NCBI RefSeq assembly: GCF_900112845.1
Contig: NZ_FONG01000013.1
Coordinates: 1-64,000, forward strand
Direction of reading: 5' to 3'
Length of the DNA: 64,000 nucleotides
DNA from: Actinacidiphila alni
GTDB taxonomy: Bacteria; Actinomycetota; Actinomycetes; Streptomycetales; Streptomycetaceae
The position numbers were made by a program, and so were the translations under genes. This document shows positions 9,192 to 18,440 of the stretch, piece after piece (the stretch's first letter is position 1; each line of letters opens with the position of its first letter). The notes beneath the pieces were generated by a model, which saw nothing but the letters and a program-made list of their open reading frames with translations, ran no database searches and was not told the DNA's origin.

Positions 9192-10106
9192 ATGCGTCTC
9201 GCAAAACCCCTGTCCCCGAGCCGTCAGGTTCTCGCCGCGGCAGTTCTGCTCGCCACCACCGTCATGGCTGCGGCGCTCGCCGGCTGCTCCCCGCAGGACG
9301 ACACTGCGGCCTCCGGCACGCCCTCACCGAGCAGCGCGACCGCCACGAGCGCCTCCTGCACCGCTTCCGCACTGCCGACGCACACAGCGGGAAAGCTCAC
9401 CGTCGGAACCGACAACCCGGCGTACGACCCCTGGTTCTCCGACGACAAGCCGTCCAACGGCAAGGGCTACGAGTCCGCTGTCGCCTACGCGGTCGCCAAG
9501 CAACTCGGTTTCGCCCCCGGCCAGGTGGTCTGGCAGACCGTGCCGTTCAACTCCGCCTTCTCTCCCGGCGTGAAGAACTTCGACTTCGACATCAACCAGG
9601 TGTCCATCAGCGCCGACCGGAAGAAGGCGGTGGACTTCTCCTCCGGGTACTACGACGTACGCCAGGCCGTCGTCGCCCGTAAGGGCTCCCCGATCGCGAA
9701 CGCCCACACCCTGGCGGACCTGAAGGACGCCAAGCTCGGCGCCCAGGTGGGCACGAGCAGCCTCGACACCATCACCGACGTGGTGAAGCCGTCCAAGCAG
9801 CCCGCTGTCTACCAGCGCAACGACCTGGCTGTCGCCGCCTTGAAGAACGGCCAGGTGGACGGGATCGTGGTCGACCTGCCGACCGCCTTCTACATCACCG
9901 GCGCGCAGGTGCCGGGCGCCAAGGTCGTCGGGCAGTTCGACACCGCGGGCGCCCCGTCGGAGCAGTTCGGGCTGGTCCTGGACAAGGGCAGCAAGCTCAC
10001 TGCGTGCGTCTCGGCGGCCGTGACGAAACTGCGCACCGACGGCACACTGGCGGCGCTGGAGAAGCAGTGGCTGTCGGACGCGGTCGGCGCGCCAGTGCTG
10101 AAGTGA
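9192..10106 (+). CDS. Amino-acid ABC transporter substrate-binding lipoprotein
   Basis: A 304-aa solute-binding protein of the polar-amino-acid class (SBP_bac_3). A signal peptide ends in the lipobox ALAGC with the lipidated Cys at 32. Conserved features are LTVGTDNPAYDPWFS, GYESAVAYAVAKQLG and the late segment DGIVVDLPTAFY. It delivers an amino acid or similar small polar solute to the permease encoded next, which starts inside its stop codon (4-bp GTGA overlap). The gene order (binding protein, one permease, ATPase) indicates a homodimeric permease. Specificity cannot be read from the sequence. Confidence 0.88.
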   Translation: MRLAKPLSPSRQVLAAAVLLATTVMAAALAGCSPQDDTAASGTPSPSSATATSASCTASALPTHTAGKLTVGTDNPAYDPWFSDDKPSNGKGYESAVAYAVAKQLGFAPGQVVWQTVPFNSAFSPGVKNFDFDINQVSISADRKKAVDFSSGYYDVRQAVVARKGSPIANAHTLADLKDAKLGAQVGTSSLDTITDVVKPSKQPAVYQRNDLAVAALKNGQVDGIVVDLPTAFYITGAQVPGAKVVGQFDTAGAPSEQFGLVLDKGSKLTACVSAAVTKLRTDGTLAALEKQWLSDAVGAPVLK

Positions 10107-10990
10107 CCGTGCGGGACGAACAGGACGAAGCCGTCCCGGACGGCACGTACGAGCCCTCGCCGCGCCGGCTCGCCCGCGAACGGTACCGGCGGGCCCGTAC
10201 CCGCCGTGCCTTCGCGGTGGCCGCGGCCAGCTCGACGGTCACCGCGGCCGTCCTGGTCACACTGATCGTGGAGTCCCCGGGCTGGCAGCGCACCAGGGAC
10301 ACGTTCCTCAATGCCCACTACGCGCGTCTCGCACTGCCCAAGGTGCTGGACGGGCTGTGGCTGAATCTCCGGCTGCTGGCGGTGTGCGGCGCCGTGGTCC
10401 TGGTCGCCGGGCTGCTGATCGCGGTGCTGCGCACACTGCGGGGGCCGGTCTTCTTCCCCGTGCGCGCGCTGGCCACCGCGTACGTGGACTTCTTCCGCGG
10501 ACTGCCGCTGATCATCTGCATCCTGATGAGCGTCTTCGGCATTCCCGCGCTGCGGTTGAGCGGCGTCACCAACGACCCGGTGCTGCTCGGCGGGTTCGCG
10601 CTCTGCCTGACGTACACCGCCTACGTGGCCGAGGTGTTCCGGGCCGGCATCGAATCGGTCCACCCCAGTCAGCGCGCCGCCGCCCGCTCTCTGGGCCTGA
10701 CCAGTGCGCAGACCATGCGGCACGTGGTACTCCCACAGGCTGTACGCCGTGTCGTGCCGCCCCTGCTCAACGACCTGGTGTCGCTGCAGAAGGACACCGG
10801 CCTCGTGTCGATCGGCGGCGCGGTGGACGCCGTCTACGCCGCGCAGATCATCGCCAGCCGGGACTTCAACTACACGCCGTACGTCGTCGCCGGGCTGATT
10901 TTCGTGGCCATCACCATTCCCCTGACGAGGTTCACCGACTGGATCGCGGCCCGGATGAACGGGCGCCAGGCGCAGGGAGGGACCGTATGA
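10103..10990 (+). CDS. Amino-acid ABC transporter permease
   Basis: A 295-aa membrane protein of the His/Glu/Gln transporter permease class. The positively charged N-terminus (RRLARERYRRARTRR) is followed by about five or six membrane helices. It has the cytoplasmic EAA-type loop ESVHPSQRAAARSLGLTSAQ and the typical KDTGLVS motif. GTG 10103 overlaps the binding-protein stop, so translation is probably coupled. It forms the channel for the binding protein at 9192 with the ATPase at 10987. Confidence 0.88.
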   Translation: MTVRDEQDEAVPDGTYEPSPRRLARERYRRARTRRAFAVAAASSTVTAAVLVTLIVESPGWQRTRDTFLNAHYARLALPKVLDGLWLNLRLLAVCGAVVLVAGLLIAVLRTLRGPVFFPVRALATAYVDFFRGLPLIICILMSVFGIPALRLSGVTNDPVLLGGFALCLTYTAYVAEVFRAGIESVHPSQRAAARSLGLTSAQTMRHVVLPQAVRRVVPPLLNDLVSLQKDTGLVSIGGAVDAVYAAQIIASRDFNYTPYVVAGLIFVAITIPLTRFTDWIAARMNGRQAQGGTV

Positions 10991-11781
10991 CCTCCGACGC
11001 GCTGTCGAAGGGCTCCCCGTGGCCGCTGCCGTCCGGGGAGCCGGTGCTGCGGCTGGAGGCGGTCCGCAAGACGTACGGCTCGGCCGTGGTGCTGCGCGAC
11101 GTTGCCCTGGAAGTGCCCGCGCACTCCGTCACCGCGCTGATCGGTGCCTCGGGCTCGGGCAAGTCGACGCTGCTGCGTTGCGCGAACCTGCTGGAGGACG
11201 TGGACGACGGCGCGATTTTCCTGGACGGGGAGGAGATCACCGACCCGCGGATCGACCAGGACGCGGTGCGCCGCCGGATCGGCGTCGTCTTCCAGGCGTA
11301 CAACCTCTTCCCGCACATGACGGTGCTCGACAACATCACGCTGGCGCCGCGCCGGGTGCACAAGGTGCCGCGGGACCGCGCGGAGACCGAAGCGCGGGAA
11401 CTTCTGGACCGCCTCGGCCTGGCCGGTCGCGCCGGCGAGTACCCCGACCGGCTCAGCGGCGGGCAGCAGCAGCGGGTCGCGATCGCCAGAGCGGTCGCGA
11501 CCAGGCCGCGGCTGCTGCTGCTCGACGAGGTCACCGCGGCACTCGACCCGGAGCTGGTCGGCGAAGTCCTCGCGGTCATCCGGGACTTGAAGGACGAGGG
11601 CATGACGATGGTGATCGCCACCCACGAGATGGCGTTCGCACGTGATGTCGCGGACCAGGTGTGCTTCCTGGACGCCGGAGTGATCCTGGAGCGCGGCACC
11701 GCGGACCGGGTGTTCGGGGCGCCGGCCGAGCAGCGTACCCGCGACTTCCTGAGCAGACTGACGGAGGCGGGACGGCTGTGA
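10987..11781 (+). CDS. Amino-acid ABC transporter ATP-binding protein
   Basis: A 264-aa ATPase. Walker A is GASGSGKST, the Q-loop lies in VVFQAYNLFPHMTVLDN, the signature is LSGGQQQRV, Walker B is LLLLDEVTAALDP and the switch His is in IATHEMAF. The residues after the Q-loop are typical of GlnQ/GlnH-type importers. ATG 10987 overlaps the permease stop by 4 bp, completing a three-gene coupled operon. One small difference from many homologues is V instead of P after Walker B (DEVT). Confidence 0.9.
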   Translation: MTSDALSKGSPWPLPSGEPVLRLEAVRKTYGSAVVLRDVALEVPAHSVTALIGASGSGKSTLLRCANLLEDVDDGAIFLDGEEITDPRIDQDAVRRRIGVVFQAYNLFPHMTVLDNITLAPRRVHKVPRDRAETEARELLDRLGLAGRAGEYPDRLSGGQQQRVAIARAVATRPRLLLLDEVTAALDPELVGEVLAVIRDLKDEGMTMVIATHEMAFARDVADQVCFLDAGVILERGTADRVFGAPAEQRTRDFLSRLTEAGRL

Positions 11782-11899
11782 GCCGTCAGGCGGAAATCCG
11801 GGCCAGGACGCCGGGAGACCGATGGCCCCCCGCCTGCCGCTGAAGGCGGTGAGGCGGTGTGTCGTCCCGTCGAGATCGAACTCGACCTGGCCGGGGCCG

Positions 11900-12215
11900 C
11901 ACGGTGTCGTTGCCGCCCCGCTTGGCGACCTCGATCACCGCGTTGCCCCACCGGGCGAGGACACGTGTCCGCTTGCCCAGGACACGAAGCCGTACCGGCC
12001 GTGAACTTCCTCGCCCTCGACGGTCAGGTCCTCACCCTCGCCCAACTCGACCACCACGCCGTGGCCGGACCACGGAGCGCCTGGTGACCCGGTAGCGGTC
12101 CTCGGCAATGTAGGAGGCCCCGGAGGCGGCCTCGAAGGCACTCTCGACGGTCTGCCGGATGACGAGTACGCCCGTCCTCGGGATAGGCGGTCCCCAGCGG
12201 GTTCCGGGGCTGTCG
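11900..12215 (-). pseudogene. Decayed gene of unknown function
   Basis: On the minus strand three stretches of protein-like sequence lie in different frames, in the correct order. The first is IRQTVESAFEAASGASYIAEDRYRVT (ending about 12083), given here only as a marker. The second is GHGVVVELGEGEDLTV then GRYGFVSWASG (about 11975-12078). The third is WGNAVIEVAKRGGNDTV (about 11900-11950). Two frameshifts would join them. I do not recognise the family. The whole 11782-12605 interval contains no intact gene; its right part (12370-12600) is noticeably AT-richer and is the DeoR promoter region. Confidence 0.4.
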
Positions 12216-12455
12216 GCGAGTTCGTATCGGTGTGGCGGTGAAGGATACGGCCGGGGCGAGCCGCTGAGGTCTGCTGTCCTCGGATGGTCATGCCACTCAG
12301 AGCCTCCCGCACCCTTCGGTCTGTGCGACGAGAGGCCGTTGTGGCCTTCTGTGGGATCTGTGAAGTTGGAATCTCCACACAGATCCATATTGTGAGCGCT
12401 CCGACTGTGCGGATGTTATGGGGTGAAATGGCCACTTTGAGTTGCTCGCTGTAAT

Positions 12456-12514
12456 CCAATAATGACAGAGTGTTCAAAATTTGGTGTCATTTGGCCATGG
12501 AATGTTTCATTCGG
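12456..12514. promoter_or_regulatory. Candidate DeoR operator array upstream of the catabolic island
   Basis: TCATTTGG at 12487 and TCATTCGG at 12507 are direct repeats 20 bp apart, on the same face of the helix. An inverted relative (CCAATAATGA) lies at 12456. All are within 150 bp of the DeoR gene start, in an unusually AT-rich stretch. The spacing fits a multi-site DeoR-type repressor. Prediction only. Confidence 0.3.
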
Positions 12515-12605
12515 ACACTCTTCCTTGCGCAACCCCTTGTGGCATCGCGTGGATACAGGTATTAATTCCACATGAAGCAAAAGCGAGGTTGATACGGAAG
12601 GGCCC

Positions 12606-13403
12606 GTGATGAGCGTTAACGGCACATCCGCGCACTTCGCGGAGGAACGTCGACGAGCGTTGCTCGACCAGCTCAAGGCCAACGGGCGGCTCGAAGTCGT
12701 CGCCGCGGCGGACCGGCTGGAGGTGACGTCGGAGACGATCCGCCGTGATCTGGTGCTGCTGGAGCGCCGCGGGCTCGTCCAGCGGGTGCACGGCGGAGCG
12801 ATCCTCCTCGACCGTGAACACCTCGTCCCCGACCTCCAGGCCCGCAGGCGGCTGATGGCGGTGGCGAAGGACCTGATCGCACACGCCGCGGTCAAGCACA
12901 TGCCCGACGAGGGCGCGGTGATCATCGACGCCGGGACCACCACCGGCCGGATGGCGGAGGTCTTCGCCGGCGGGCCCCCGCTGGTCGTCATGACCAACAG
13001 CCTCCAGGCGGCGATCGCGCTCGCGGGCAAGCAGGGACTCAGCGTCCACACGCTCGGCGGCCGCGTCCGGGCCAACACGCTGGCGGAGGTGGACGCCCCC
13101 GCGCTTGGCGCCATCGCACGGGTGCACGTCGATGTCGCCTTCATCGGCACCTACGGGGTCTCGCCCCGGCACGGCTTCTCCACACCCGACCCGGCCGAGG
13201 CCGCGGTCAAGGAGGCGATGATCCGCGCGGCCAAGCGGACCGTCGTCCTCTGCGACAGCAGCAAGATCGGCAAGGACCACTTCGCCCGGTTCGCCGACAC
13301 CTCCCAGCCCGACCTCTTGATCACCGACAGCGATGCCCCACCGGAACTGCTGCGCGCGCTGGAGACCTCGGGACTGCCGGTCGAAGTGGTCCCGATCCCA
13401 TGA
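12606..13403 (+). CDS. DeoR/GlpR-family transcriptional regulator
   Basis: A 265-aa repressor. The helix-turn-helix covers about residues 15-70 (ADRLEVTSETIRRDLVLLERRGLVQRVHGGAIL is the family signature region). A C-terminal sugar-phosphate sensor follows, with the typical IIDAGTTTGRMAE loop and DSSKIG near the end. These proteins normally sense a phosphorylated sugar made by the pathway they control. It heads the catabolic island and is transcribed with it. The start is GTG 12606 or ATG 12609. It is clearly related to the second DeoR protein at 33003-33818. Confidence 0.9.
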   Translation: MMSVNGTSAHFAEERRRALLDQLKANGRLEVVAAADRLEVTSETIRRDLVLLERRGLVQRVHGGAILLDREHLVPDLQARRRLMAVAKDLIAHAAVKHMPDEGAVIIDAGTTTGRMAEVFAGGPPLVVMTNSLQAAIALAGKQGLSVHTLGGRVRANTLAEVDAPALGAIARVHVDVAFIGTYGVSPRHGFSTPDPAEAAVKEAMIRAAKRTVVLCDSSKIGKDHFARFADTSQPDLLITDSDAPPELLRALETSGLPVEVVPIP

Positions 13404-13522
13404 ACAGCTCCGCACGGCCCCTGCCCGACGCCGGGTGCCGCCCCCCAGACAGCAGCGCAGACGTCCCGGACGTCGCAGACACCGCCACCACGGCGACGTG
13501 TACCACCGCAAAGGAGCGAGGT

Positions 13523-14707
13523 ATGCCTTCCACAGTCCTTACTTCAGGGGCGCGGGCAGCGGTCATCGCCGCCGCGTGCATCGGGCTCGGGTTCACCGCC
13601 GCGTGCGCACCCTCCAACAACGACTCCGCCGGCGACAGCGGCGCGGCCGACTCCGGGCAGAGCCAGGACGTCAGCCAGTTCACCGCCGCGGTGCAGGCCG
13701 CACAGAAGGGGCCGCAGTCCTTCGCGGGCCCCACCGACAAGCCGGTGACCGTGCCCAAGAGCGTCAAGGTCGCGATCATCCCGTGCGGTGTCGCCATCGG
13801 CGGCTGCAACACCCCCGCGGAATCGGTCAAGGGCATCGTGAAGTCCCTCGGCTGGAAACCCACCATCTATGACGGGCAGTCCAACGCCCGCACCCAGAAC
13901 AGCATGATCCTCAACGCCGTCTCCAACCGGGCCGATGTGATCGCCACGGTCGCCATCGACTCCAAGCTGGTCCAGCAGGGCCTGGAGGCCGCCAAGAAGG
14001 CCGGTATCCCGGTGATCTCGATGAACAACGGCACCGGCACCCCGAACCCCAAGCCCAAGCTGGAGTCCGGGCAGATCGACTTCGACCTCGACGTGGCACC
14101 CGACTACACCGCCAACGGCCGGATGCAGGCCGACTGGGTGATCGCCGACTCCAAGGGCACCGCCGTGGTCCAGCCGGTGATCACCAGCGAGTACCTGTCC
14201 AACACGGTCACGTACAACGCCTTCGTCGCCGAGATGAAGAAGTGCACGTCGTGCAAGGTGCTCAAGCCGGTCAACTTCACCACTGACGAGATCGCCTCGG
14301 GCGCCCTGGGCAGCCGTACCGCGTCGACGCTCCAGCAGCGCTCGAACGCCACGTACGTCTACACCGGCTTCGACTCGGCCGCCGCCGCCGAGGTCAACTC
14401 GATCAGGCAGGCCGGTCTCGGCAACAGGGTCAAGCTGGTCAGCGCGGTCGGAGACCCGATCAACCGGCAGTTCATCCGCGAGGGCGACATCCAGGGCGCG
14501 ACCGTCATCGAGATCCCCTCCCTGTACGGCTACGCGACCGTCGACCAGATGATCCGCGCCGTGCAGAAGCAGCCGACCATCGAACCGGCCAACGAGGGCG
14601 CGATCACGGTCCTGCTCACCAAGGACAACATGATCGGCAACAACGACCAGTGGAAGCTGCCGTTCGACGTCGCCGCCGAGTACCACAAGCTCTGGGGCAT
14701 CAAGTGA
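13523..14707 (+). CDS. Sugar ABC transporter substrate-binding lipoprotein (ribose type)
   Basis: A 394-aa periplasmic-binding-protein type I lipoprotein with a lipobox around FTAAC (Cys 28). The two-lobe ribose/xylose-type fold begins at VKVAIIPCGVAIGGC. Characteristic segments are DVIATVAIDSKLVQQGLEAAKKAGIPVISMN and the late FDSAAAAEVNSIRQAGL. ATG 13523 has AAGGAG seven bases upstream. An extra pair of cysteines (CTSC) lies mid-protein. Its stop overlaps the ATPase start. It should bind a sugar, polyol or cyclitol; the ligand is unknown and would define the whole island. Confidence 0.85.
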   Translation: MPSTVLTSGARAAVIAAACIGLGFTAACAPSNNDSAGDSGAADSGQSQDVSQFTAAVQAAQKGPQSFAGPTDKPVTVPKSVKVAIIPCGVAIGGCNTPAESVKGIVKSLGWKPTIYDGQSNARTQNSMILNAVSNRADVIATVAIDSKLVQQGLEAAKKAGIPVISMNNGTGTPNPKPKLESGQIDFDLDVAPDYTANGRMQADWVIADSKGTAVVQPVITSEYLSNTVTYNAFVAEMKKCTSCKVLKPVNFTTDEIASGALGSRTASTLQQRSNATYVYTGFDSAAAAEVNSIRQAGLGNRVKLVSAVGDPINRQFIREGDIQGATVIEIPSLYGYATVDQMIRAVQKQPTIEPANEGAITVLLTKDNMIGNNDQWKLPFDVAAEYHKLWGIK

Positions 14708-16254
14708 CCGGCGAAGCCCCGGGTGAGGCCCCCGGCGAGGTCATGGCGGCGCGTGCGCTGTGCAAGACCTTCGGCGCCACCCAGGCGCTGCTGGACGTCT
14801 CGCTCGGCCTGGTCCCCGGCGCGGTGCACGCGCTGGCCGGGGCGAACGGCTCGGGCAAGTCCACCCTCATCAAGATCATGAGCGGGGTGTTCGGGCCGGA
14901 CAGCGGGCAGTTGCTCGTGGACGGCGTCCCGCAGGAGTGGTCGTCGCCGATGGACTCCCGCGCGGCGGGCGTCGGCGTCGTCCACCAGGAGGCGCCATTG
15001 GTCGACACGCTCAAGGTCGCGGACTGTGTCGCGCTGCTCGGCGGCTTCGAGGGCGTCCCCGCCCTCGGACTCAGCCACCGGGCCCTGGTGCGGCGCGCGC
15101 AGCGGCTCCTCGACGAGCACGAGGTGCCGGTCGACGCCCGTACCACCTGCGCCGAACTCGGCCCCGCCGACCGGGCCATGGTGTCCCTCGCCGTGGCCAC
15201 CGGGCAGGGGAGCCGGATCCTCATCCTCGACGAGGTCACCGCCTCGCTGCGGCAGGACGACGCGGAGCAGGTGCTCGGCCTGGTCCGCAGGCTCGCCGAC
15301 CGGGGCACGGCCGTCCTCATGGTCACCCACCGGATCGGTGAGATCACTCAGTACGCCGACCGGCTCACCGTGCTGGCGTCCGGCCGTACGCAGTACGACG
15401 GGCCGTCGGCCGACGTCACCGCGGCCCGGATCGTCGAGTACATGCTCCCGGAGCAGCGCCTTGCCACCGAGCAGGTGGTGCGGGCCGACGAGAAGCCGGC
15501 CCACCGCGAGGAGGCGGCCGTCTCCGGTCCGAACCTGATGGAGATCCGCGGGCTGACCGGCAACCGCCTCAACCCCCTGGACCTCGACATCCGGGCCGGC
15601 GAGATCGTCGGCGTCACCGGGCTGCCCGACTCCGGCGTCGACGAACTGCCGTATCTCCTCGCGGGCGGCGTACCGCCCCACTCCGGCTCGGTCCAGGTGC
15701 GGGGGTTCGAACCCGCCCGCACCTGGACCGCCTCCACCGCCCGCAGACAAGGTGTGGCGCTGCTGCCCAGGGACCGGCTCTCGCACGGCGGTGTCGCCGT
15801 GCTGAGTATCGCCGACAACATCGCGCTCCCCTCGCTGCGCCGTTTCTGGCACCGCCGGGCCGCGCTGCGCGAGGCGATCGGCCGGGTGGTGCGCGAACTC
15901 GACGTACGGCCGCGCAATCCCTCGGCCTCCCTCGGCAGCCTCAGCGGCGGCAACCAGCAGAAGGTGCTGCTCGGCAAGTGGCTGTCCACCGACCCCAAGG
16001 TCCTGGTGCTCGACGAACCGACCAACGGCGTCGACCCGGGCGCCAGGCTCCTGATGTTCGAAGCGGTCAGGAGACGGGTGGACCGGGGGATGGGCGCGGT
16101 CCTGTTCTCCTCGGAGTTCGAGCAGCTCACCGCGCACTGCGACCGGATGGTGGTGCTGCGCCCCGGGGCCGCGGCCGAGGAGATCCCCGTCCCCGACAAC
16201 CCCGTCAAGCTGGCCAGGATCGTGGCGAGTCCACAGGAGGACGGACCGAGATGA
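14704..16254 (+). CDS. Sugar ABC transporter ATPase (RbsA type, two nucleotide-binding domains)
   Basis: A 516-aa tandem ATPase. Domain 1 has Walker A GANGSGKST and Walker B ILILDEVT, but its signature is AELGPADRAM instead of LSGGQ. Domain 2 has a degenerate Walker A (GLPDSGVDE) but a proper LSGGNQQKV and Walker B VLVLDEPT. This split of functions between the halves is normal for ribose-class importers. GTG 14704 overlaps the binding-protein stop by 4 bp and its own stop overlaps the permease start by 4 bp. Confidence 0.9.
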   Translation: MTGEAPGEAPGEVMAARALCKTFGATQALLDVSLGLVPGAVHALAGANGSGKSTLIKIMSGVFGPDSGQLLVDGVPQEWSSPMDSRAAGVGVVHQEAPLVDTLKVADCVALLGGFEGVPALGLSHRALVRRAQRLLDEHEVPVDARTTCAELGPADRAMVSLAVATGQGSRILILDEVTASLRQDDAEQVLGLVRRLADRGTAVLMVTHRIGEITQYADRLTVLASGRTQYDGPSADVTAARIVEYMLPEQRLATEQVVRADEKPAHREEAAVSGPNLMEIRGLTGNRLNPLDLDIRAGEIVGVTGLPDSGVDELPYLLAGGVPPHSGSVQVRGFEPARTWTASTARRQGVALLPRDRLSHGGVAVLSIADNIALPSLRRFWHRRAALREAIGRVVRELDVRPRNPSASLGSLSGGNQQKVLLGKWLSTDPKVLVLDEPTNGVDPGARLLMFEAVRRRVDRGMGAVLFSSEFEQLTAHCDRMVVLRPGAAAEEIPVPDNPVKLARIVASPQEDGPR

Positions 16255-17318
16255 ACATGGAAGACCTCGACACAGTGAAACCCGATCCGGCGACCGCGAG
16301 AGCCGTGACCGCCGACGGACCGCCTCCCGCCGAGCGGGCCGAAGGCCCCGGCCTCCTCCGTACGGTCGGCGAAGCCCTGATCCAGCGCTACGCCCAGATC
16401 GTGCTGCTGGTGCTGCTGATCGTGGTGTTCAGCCTGGCCACTCCCAACTTCGCCACCCGGCAGAACTGGACCTCGCTGCTGGTCAGCCAGTCGGTGATCG
16501 CGCTGATGACACTGGCGGTGCTCTTTCCGCTGATCGTCGGCGAGTTCGATCTGTCGGTCGGCTATCTGCTCGGCTTCTGCGCGATGCTCGGCGCCTATCT
16601 GACCGGCAAGGGCTGGCCGGTGGGAGCGGTGCTGGTCGCCATGGTCGTCTGCGGGATGGTGGCCGGCGCCTGGAACGGTGTGCTCAACGTGGTGTTCGGC
16701 ATCAACTCGTTCATCGCGACCCTGGGCATGGGCATCGTGCTCTCCGCGATGACCCTGATGCTCAGCAACGGCGCCATCCTCACCACCGTCCCTGGTCTGG
16801 CCAAGACTCTCGGACGCGGCTACGCGGTGCAGGTCGCCTGGGCGGTGTGGATTGTCGCGATCGTGGCGATCATCTGCTTCTACCTGCTCCAGCACACTCC
16901 GGTCGGTGCCCGGCTGTACGCGATCGGCGGCTCGGAGCGCGTGGCGTTCCTGGCCGGTGTGCGCACCGGCCGGTACAAGATCCTCGCCTTCGGCTGCGCC
17001 GGCGGCCTGGTCTCGCTCGCGGCCGTGCTCCAGCTCGGCCAGGCCGGGTCCGTGACCCCCAGCCTCGGCCCCGACCTGCTGCTGCCCGCCTACGCCGCCG
17101 CGTTCCTGGGCGTCACCACCTACCGTCCGGGCTTCTACAACGTGCCCGGTGTGATCGTCGCCATCCTGCTGCTCGCCGTCGGATTCAACGGCCTGAGCCT
17201 GCTCGGAGTCCCGTTCTGGGTGCAGCCGCTGTTCAACGGCCTCGCCCTGCTGGTCGCCGTGCTCGCCGCGCGCTTCGTCGCCCGCCGCAGGACCGGTGAA
17301 CGCCGGGGCCCGGCATGA
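16251..17318 (+). CDS. Sugar ABC transporter permease (RbsC type)
   Basis: A 355-aa membrane protein of the ribose/xylose permease family with about 9-10 hydrophobic helices after a 45-residue polar N-terminus. Family marks are PLIVGEFDLSVGYLLG, INSFIATLGMG and AIGGSERVAFLAGV. It would pair as a homodimer with the double ATPase at 14704. ATG 16251 overlaps the ATPase stop. Confidence 0.9.
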   Translation: MNMEDLDTVKPDPATARAVTADGPPPAERAEGPGLLRTVGEALIQRYAQIVLLVLLIVVFSLATPNFATRQNWTSLLVSQSVIALMTLAVLFPLIVGEFDLSVGYLLGFCAMLGAYLTGKGWPVGAVLVAMVVCGMVAGAWNGVLNVVFGINSFIATLGMGIVLSAMTLMLSNGAILTTVPGLAKTLGRGYAVQVAWAVWIVAIVAIICFYLLQHTPVGARLYAIGGSERVAFLAGVRTGRYKILAFGCAGGLVSLAAVLQLGQAGSVTPSLGPDLLLPAYAAAFLGVTTYRPGFYNVPGVIVAILLLAVGFNGLSLLGVPFWVQPLFNGLALLVAVLAARFVARRRTGERRGPA

Positions 17319-17368
17319 CCCGCTCGTCCGGTCGGCCGCCGCTCCTCCCCCTCTCGAAAGGAAACACG

Positions 17369-18313
17369 ATGACTGACGTCCCCCATCCGCTCCTGGTCCT
17401 GGCCATGGACCACCGGGCGGTGATGCGCGGGCTGTTCGGTGATGTGGTGCCGGACGCCGAACGTCAGGAGGCATTCGGCCGGGTGAAGGACCTGGCGTTC
17501 GACGCGCTGATCCGCACGATCGCCGAGGTCGGCACCGCCCCGGCCAACCTCGGGGTGCTGATCGACGAGGAGTACGGCGGGCGGACCATTCCCCGGGTAC
17601 GGGAGGCCGGGTGCTGCCTGGTGCTGCCGGTGGAGGAGAGCCGGTCCTCGGTCTTCGACATCAACACCGGCGAGCTGGCCCTCACCGGGGGCGAGAACTT
17701 CGCCGCCCGCCTGGACGCGCTCGAACCGGACATGGTCAAGGCGCTCATCGTGCACAATCCCGACCTGCCCGCCGGGCGCCGGGCGCGGCAGCTGGCCCGG
17801 GCCCGCCAGGTGCTCGAATGGTGCCTGGCCAACGAGCGGCCCTTCATGCTGGAGATGCTGGTCCCGCCGACCGACGGGCAGCTCGCCGCGTCCGGCGGCG
17901 ACAAGGACCGCTGGCAGCGCGAGCACCACACCGAACTGCTGCTGCGGGTGATCACGGAGTACCAGGACGCGGGCGTGTGGCCGCACGTGTGGAAGCTGGA
18001 ACCGCTGGCGGCCGAGGCCGACTACGCGGTGGTCGCCGACCACTGCAAGAGCGGGGCGCCGTACCCGACCGCCCTGGTGCTGCTCGGCGGCGGCGCGGAC
18101 ATCGACGCGGCCGAGGAGTGGGTGCGGCAGGTCCGCGGGGTGGACGGTTACATCGGCTTCGCCATCGGCCGCAGCCTGTGGACCGACGCCTTCGACGGCT
18201 ATCTCAACGGCGCGCTCGACGAGGAGCAGGTCGTCACCTCGATCGCCGGCCGGCTGCGTCGGCTGGTCACCGCGTACTCCCTCGGTGAGGACGTACCGAG
18301 CGCGGCGCGCTGA
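17369..18313 (+). CDS. DUF2090 aldolase-like protein (IolC C-terminal domain family)
   Basis: A 314-aa protein matching the stand-alone version of the domain fused to 5-dehydro-2-deoxygluconokinase in some inositol operons (DUF2090). That domain is considered a TIM-barrel class-I-aldolase-like enzyme. Visible marks are LLVLAMDHRAVMRGLF at the start, LIDEEYG, VWKLEPL, LLGGGADIDAAEEW and the phosphate-site-like GFAIGRSLWTDAF. It probably cleaves a phosphorylated keto-sugar or keto-acid made by the kinase encoded next (inference). I prefer ATG 17369 because AAAGGA precedes it; ATG 17315, overlapping the permease stop, is an alternative. Confidence 0.75.
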   Translation: MTDVPHPLLVLAMDHRAVMRGLFGDVVPDAERQEAFGRVKDLAFDALIRTIAEVGTAPANLGVLIDEEYGGRTIPRVREAGCCLVLPVEESRSSVFDINTGELALTGGENFAARLDALEPDMVKALIVHNPDLPAGRRARQLARARQVLEWCLANERPFMLEMLVPPTDGQLAASGGDKDRWQREHHTELLLRVITEYQDAGVWPHVWKLEPLAAEADYAVVADHCKSGAPYPTALVLLGGGADIDAAEEWVRQVRGVDGYIGFAIGRSLWTDAFDGYLNGALDEEQVVTSIAGRLRRLVTAYSLGEDVPSAAR

Positions 18314-18440
18314 CGTACCCGCCGCACCGCTCGTACGAGCCCGCCCGTATGCCCCGACCGGGCCGCCCGCCACGGGACGGCGAAAACCTGTAGACAGGAC
18401 AAACCGGAGTATTTCCACTCTGTGACCGATGGAGGCTGTG

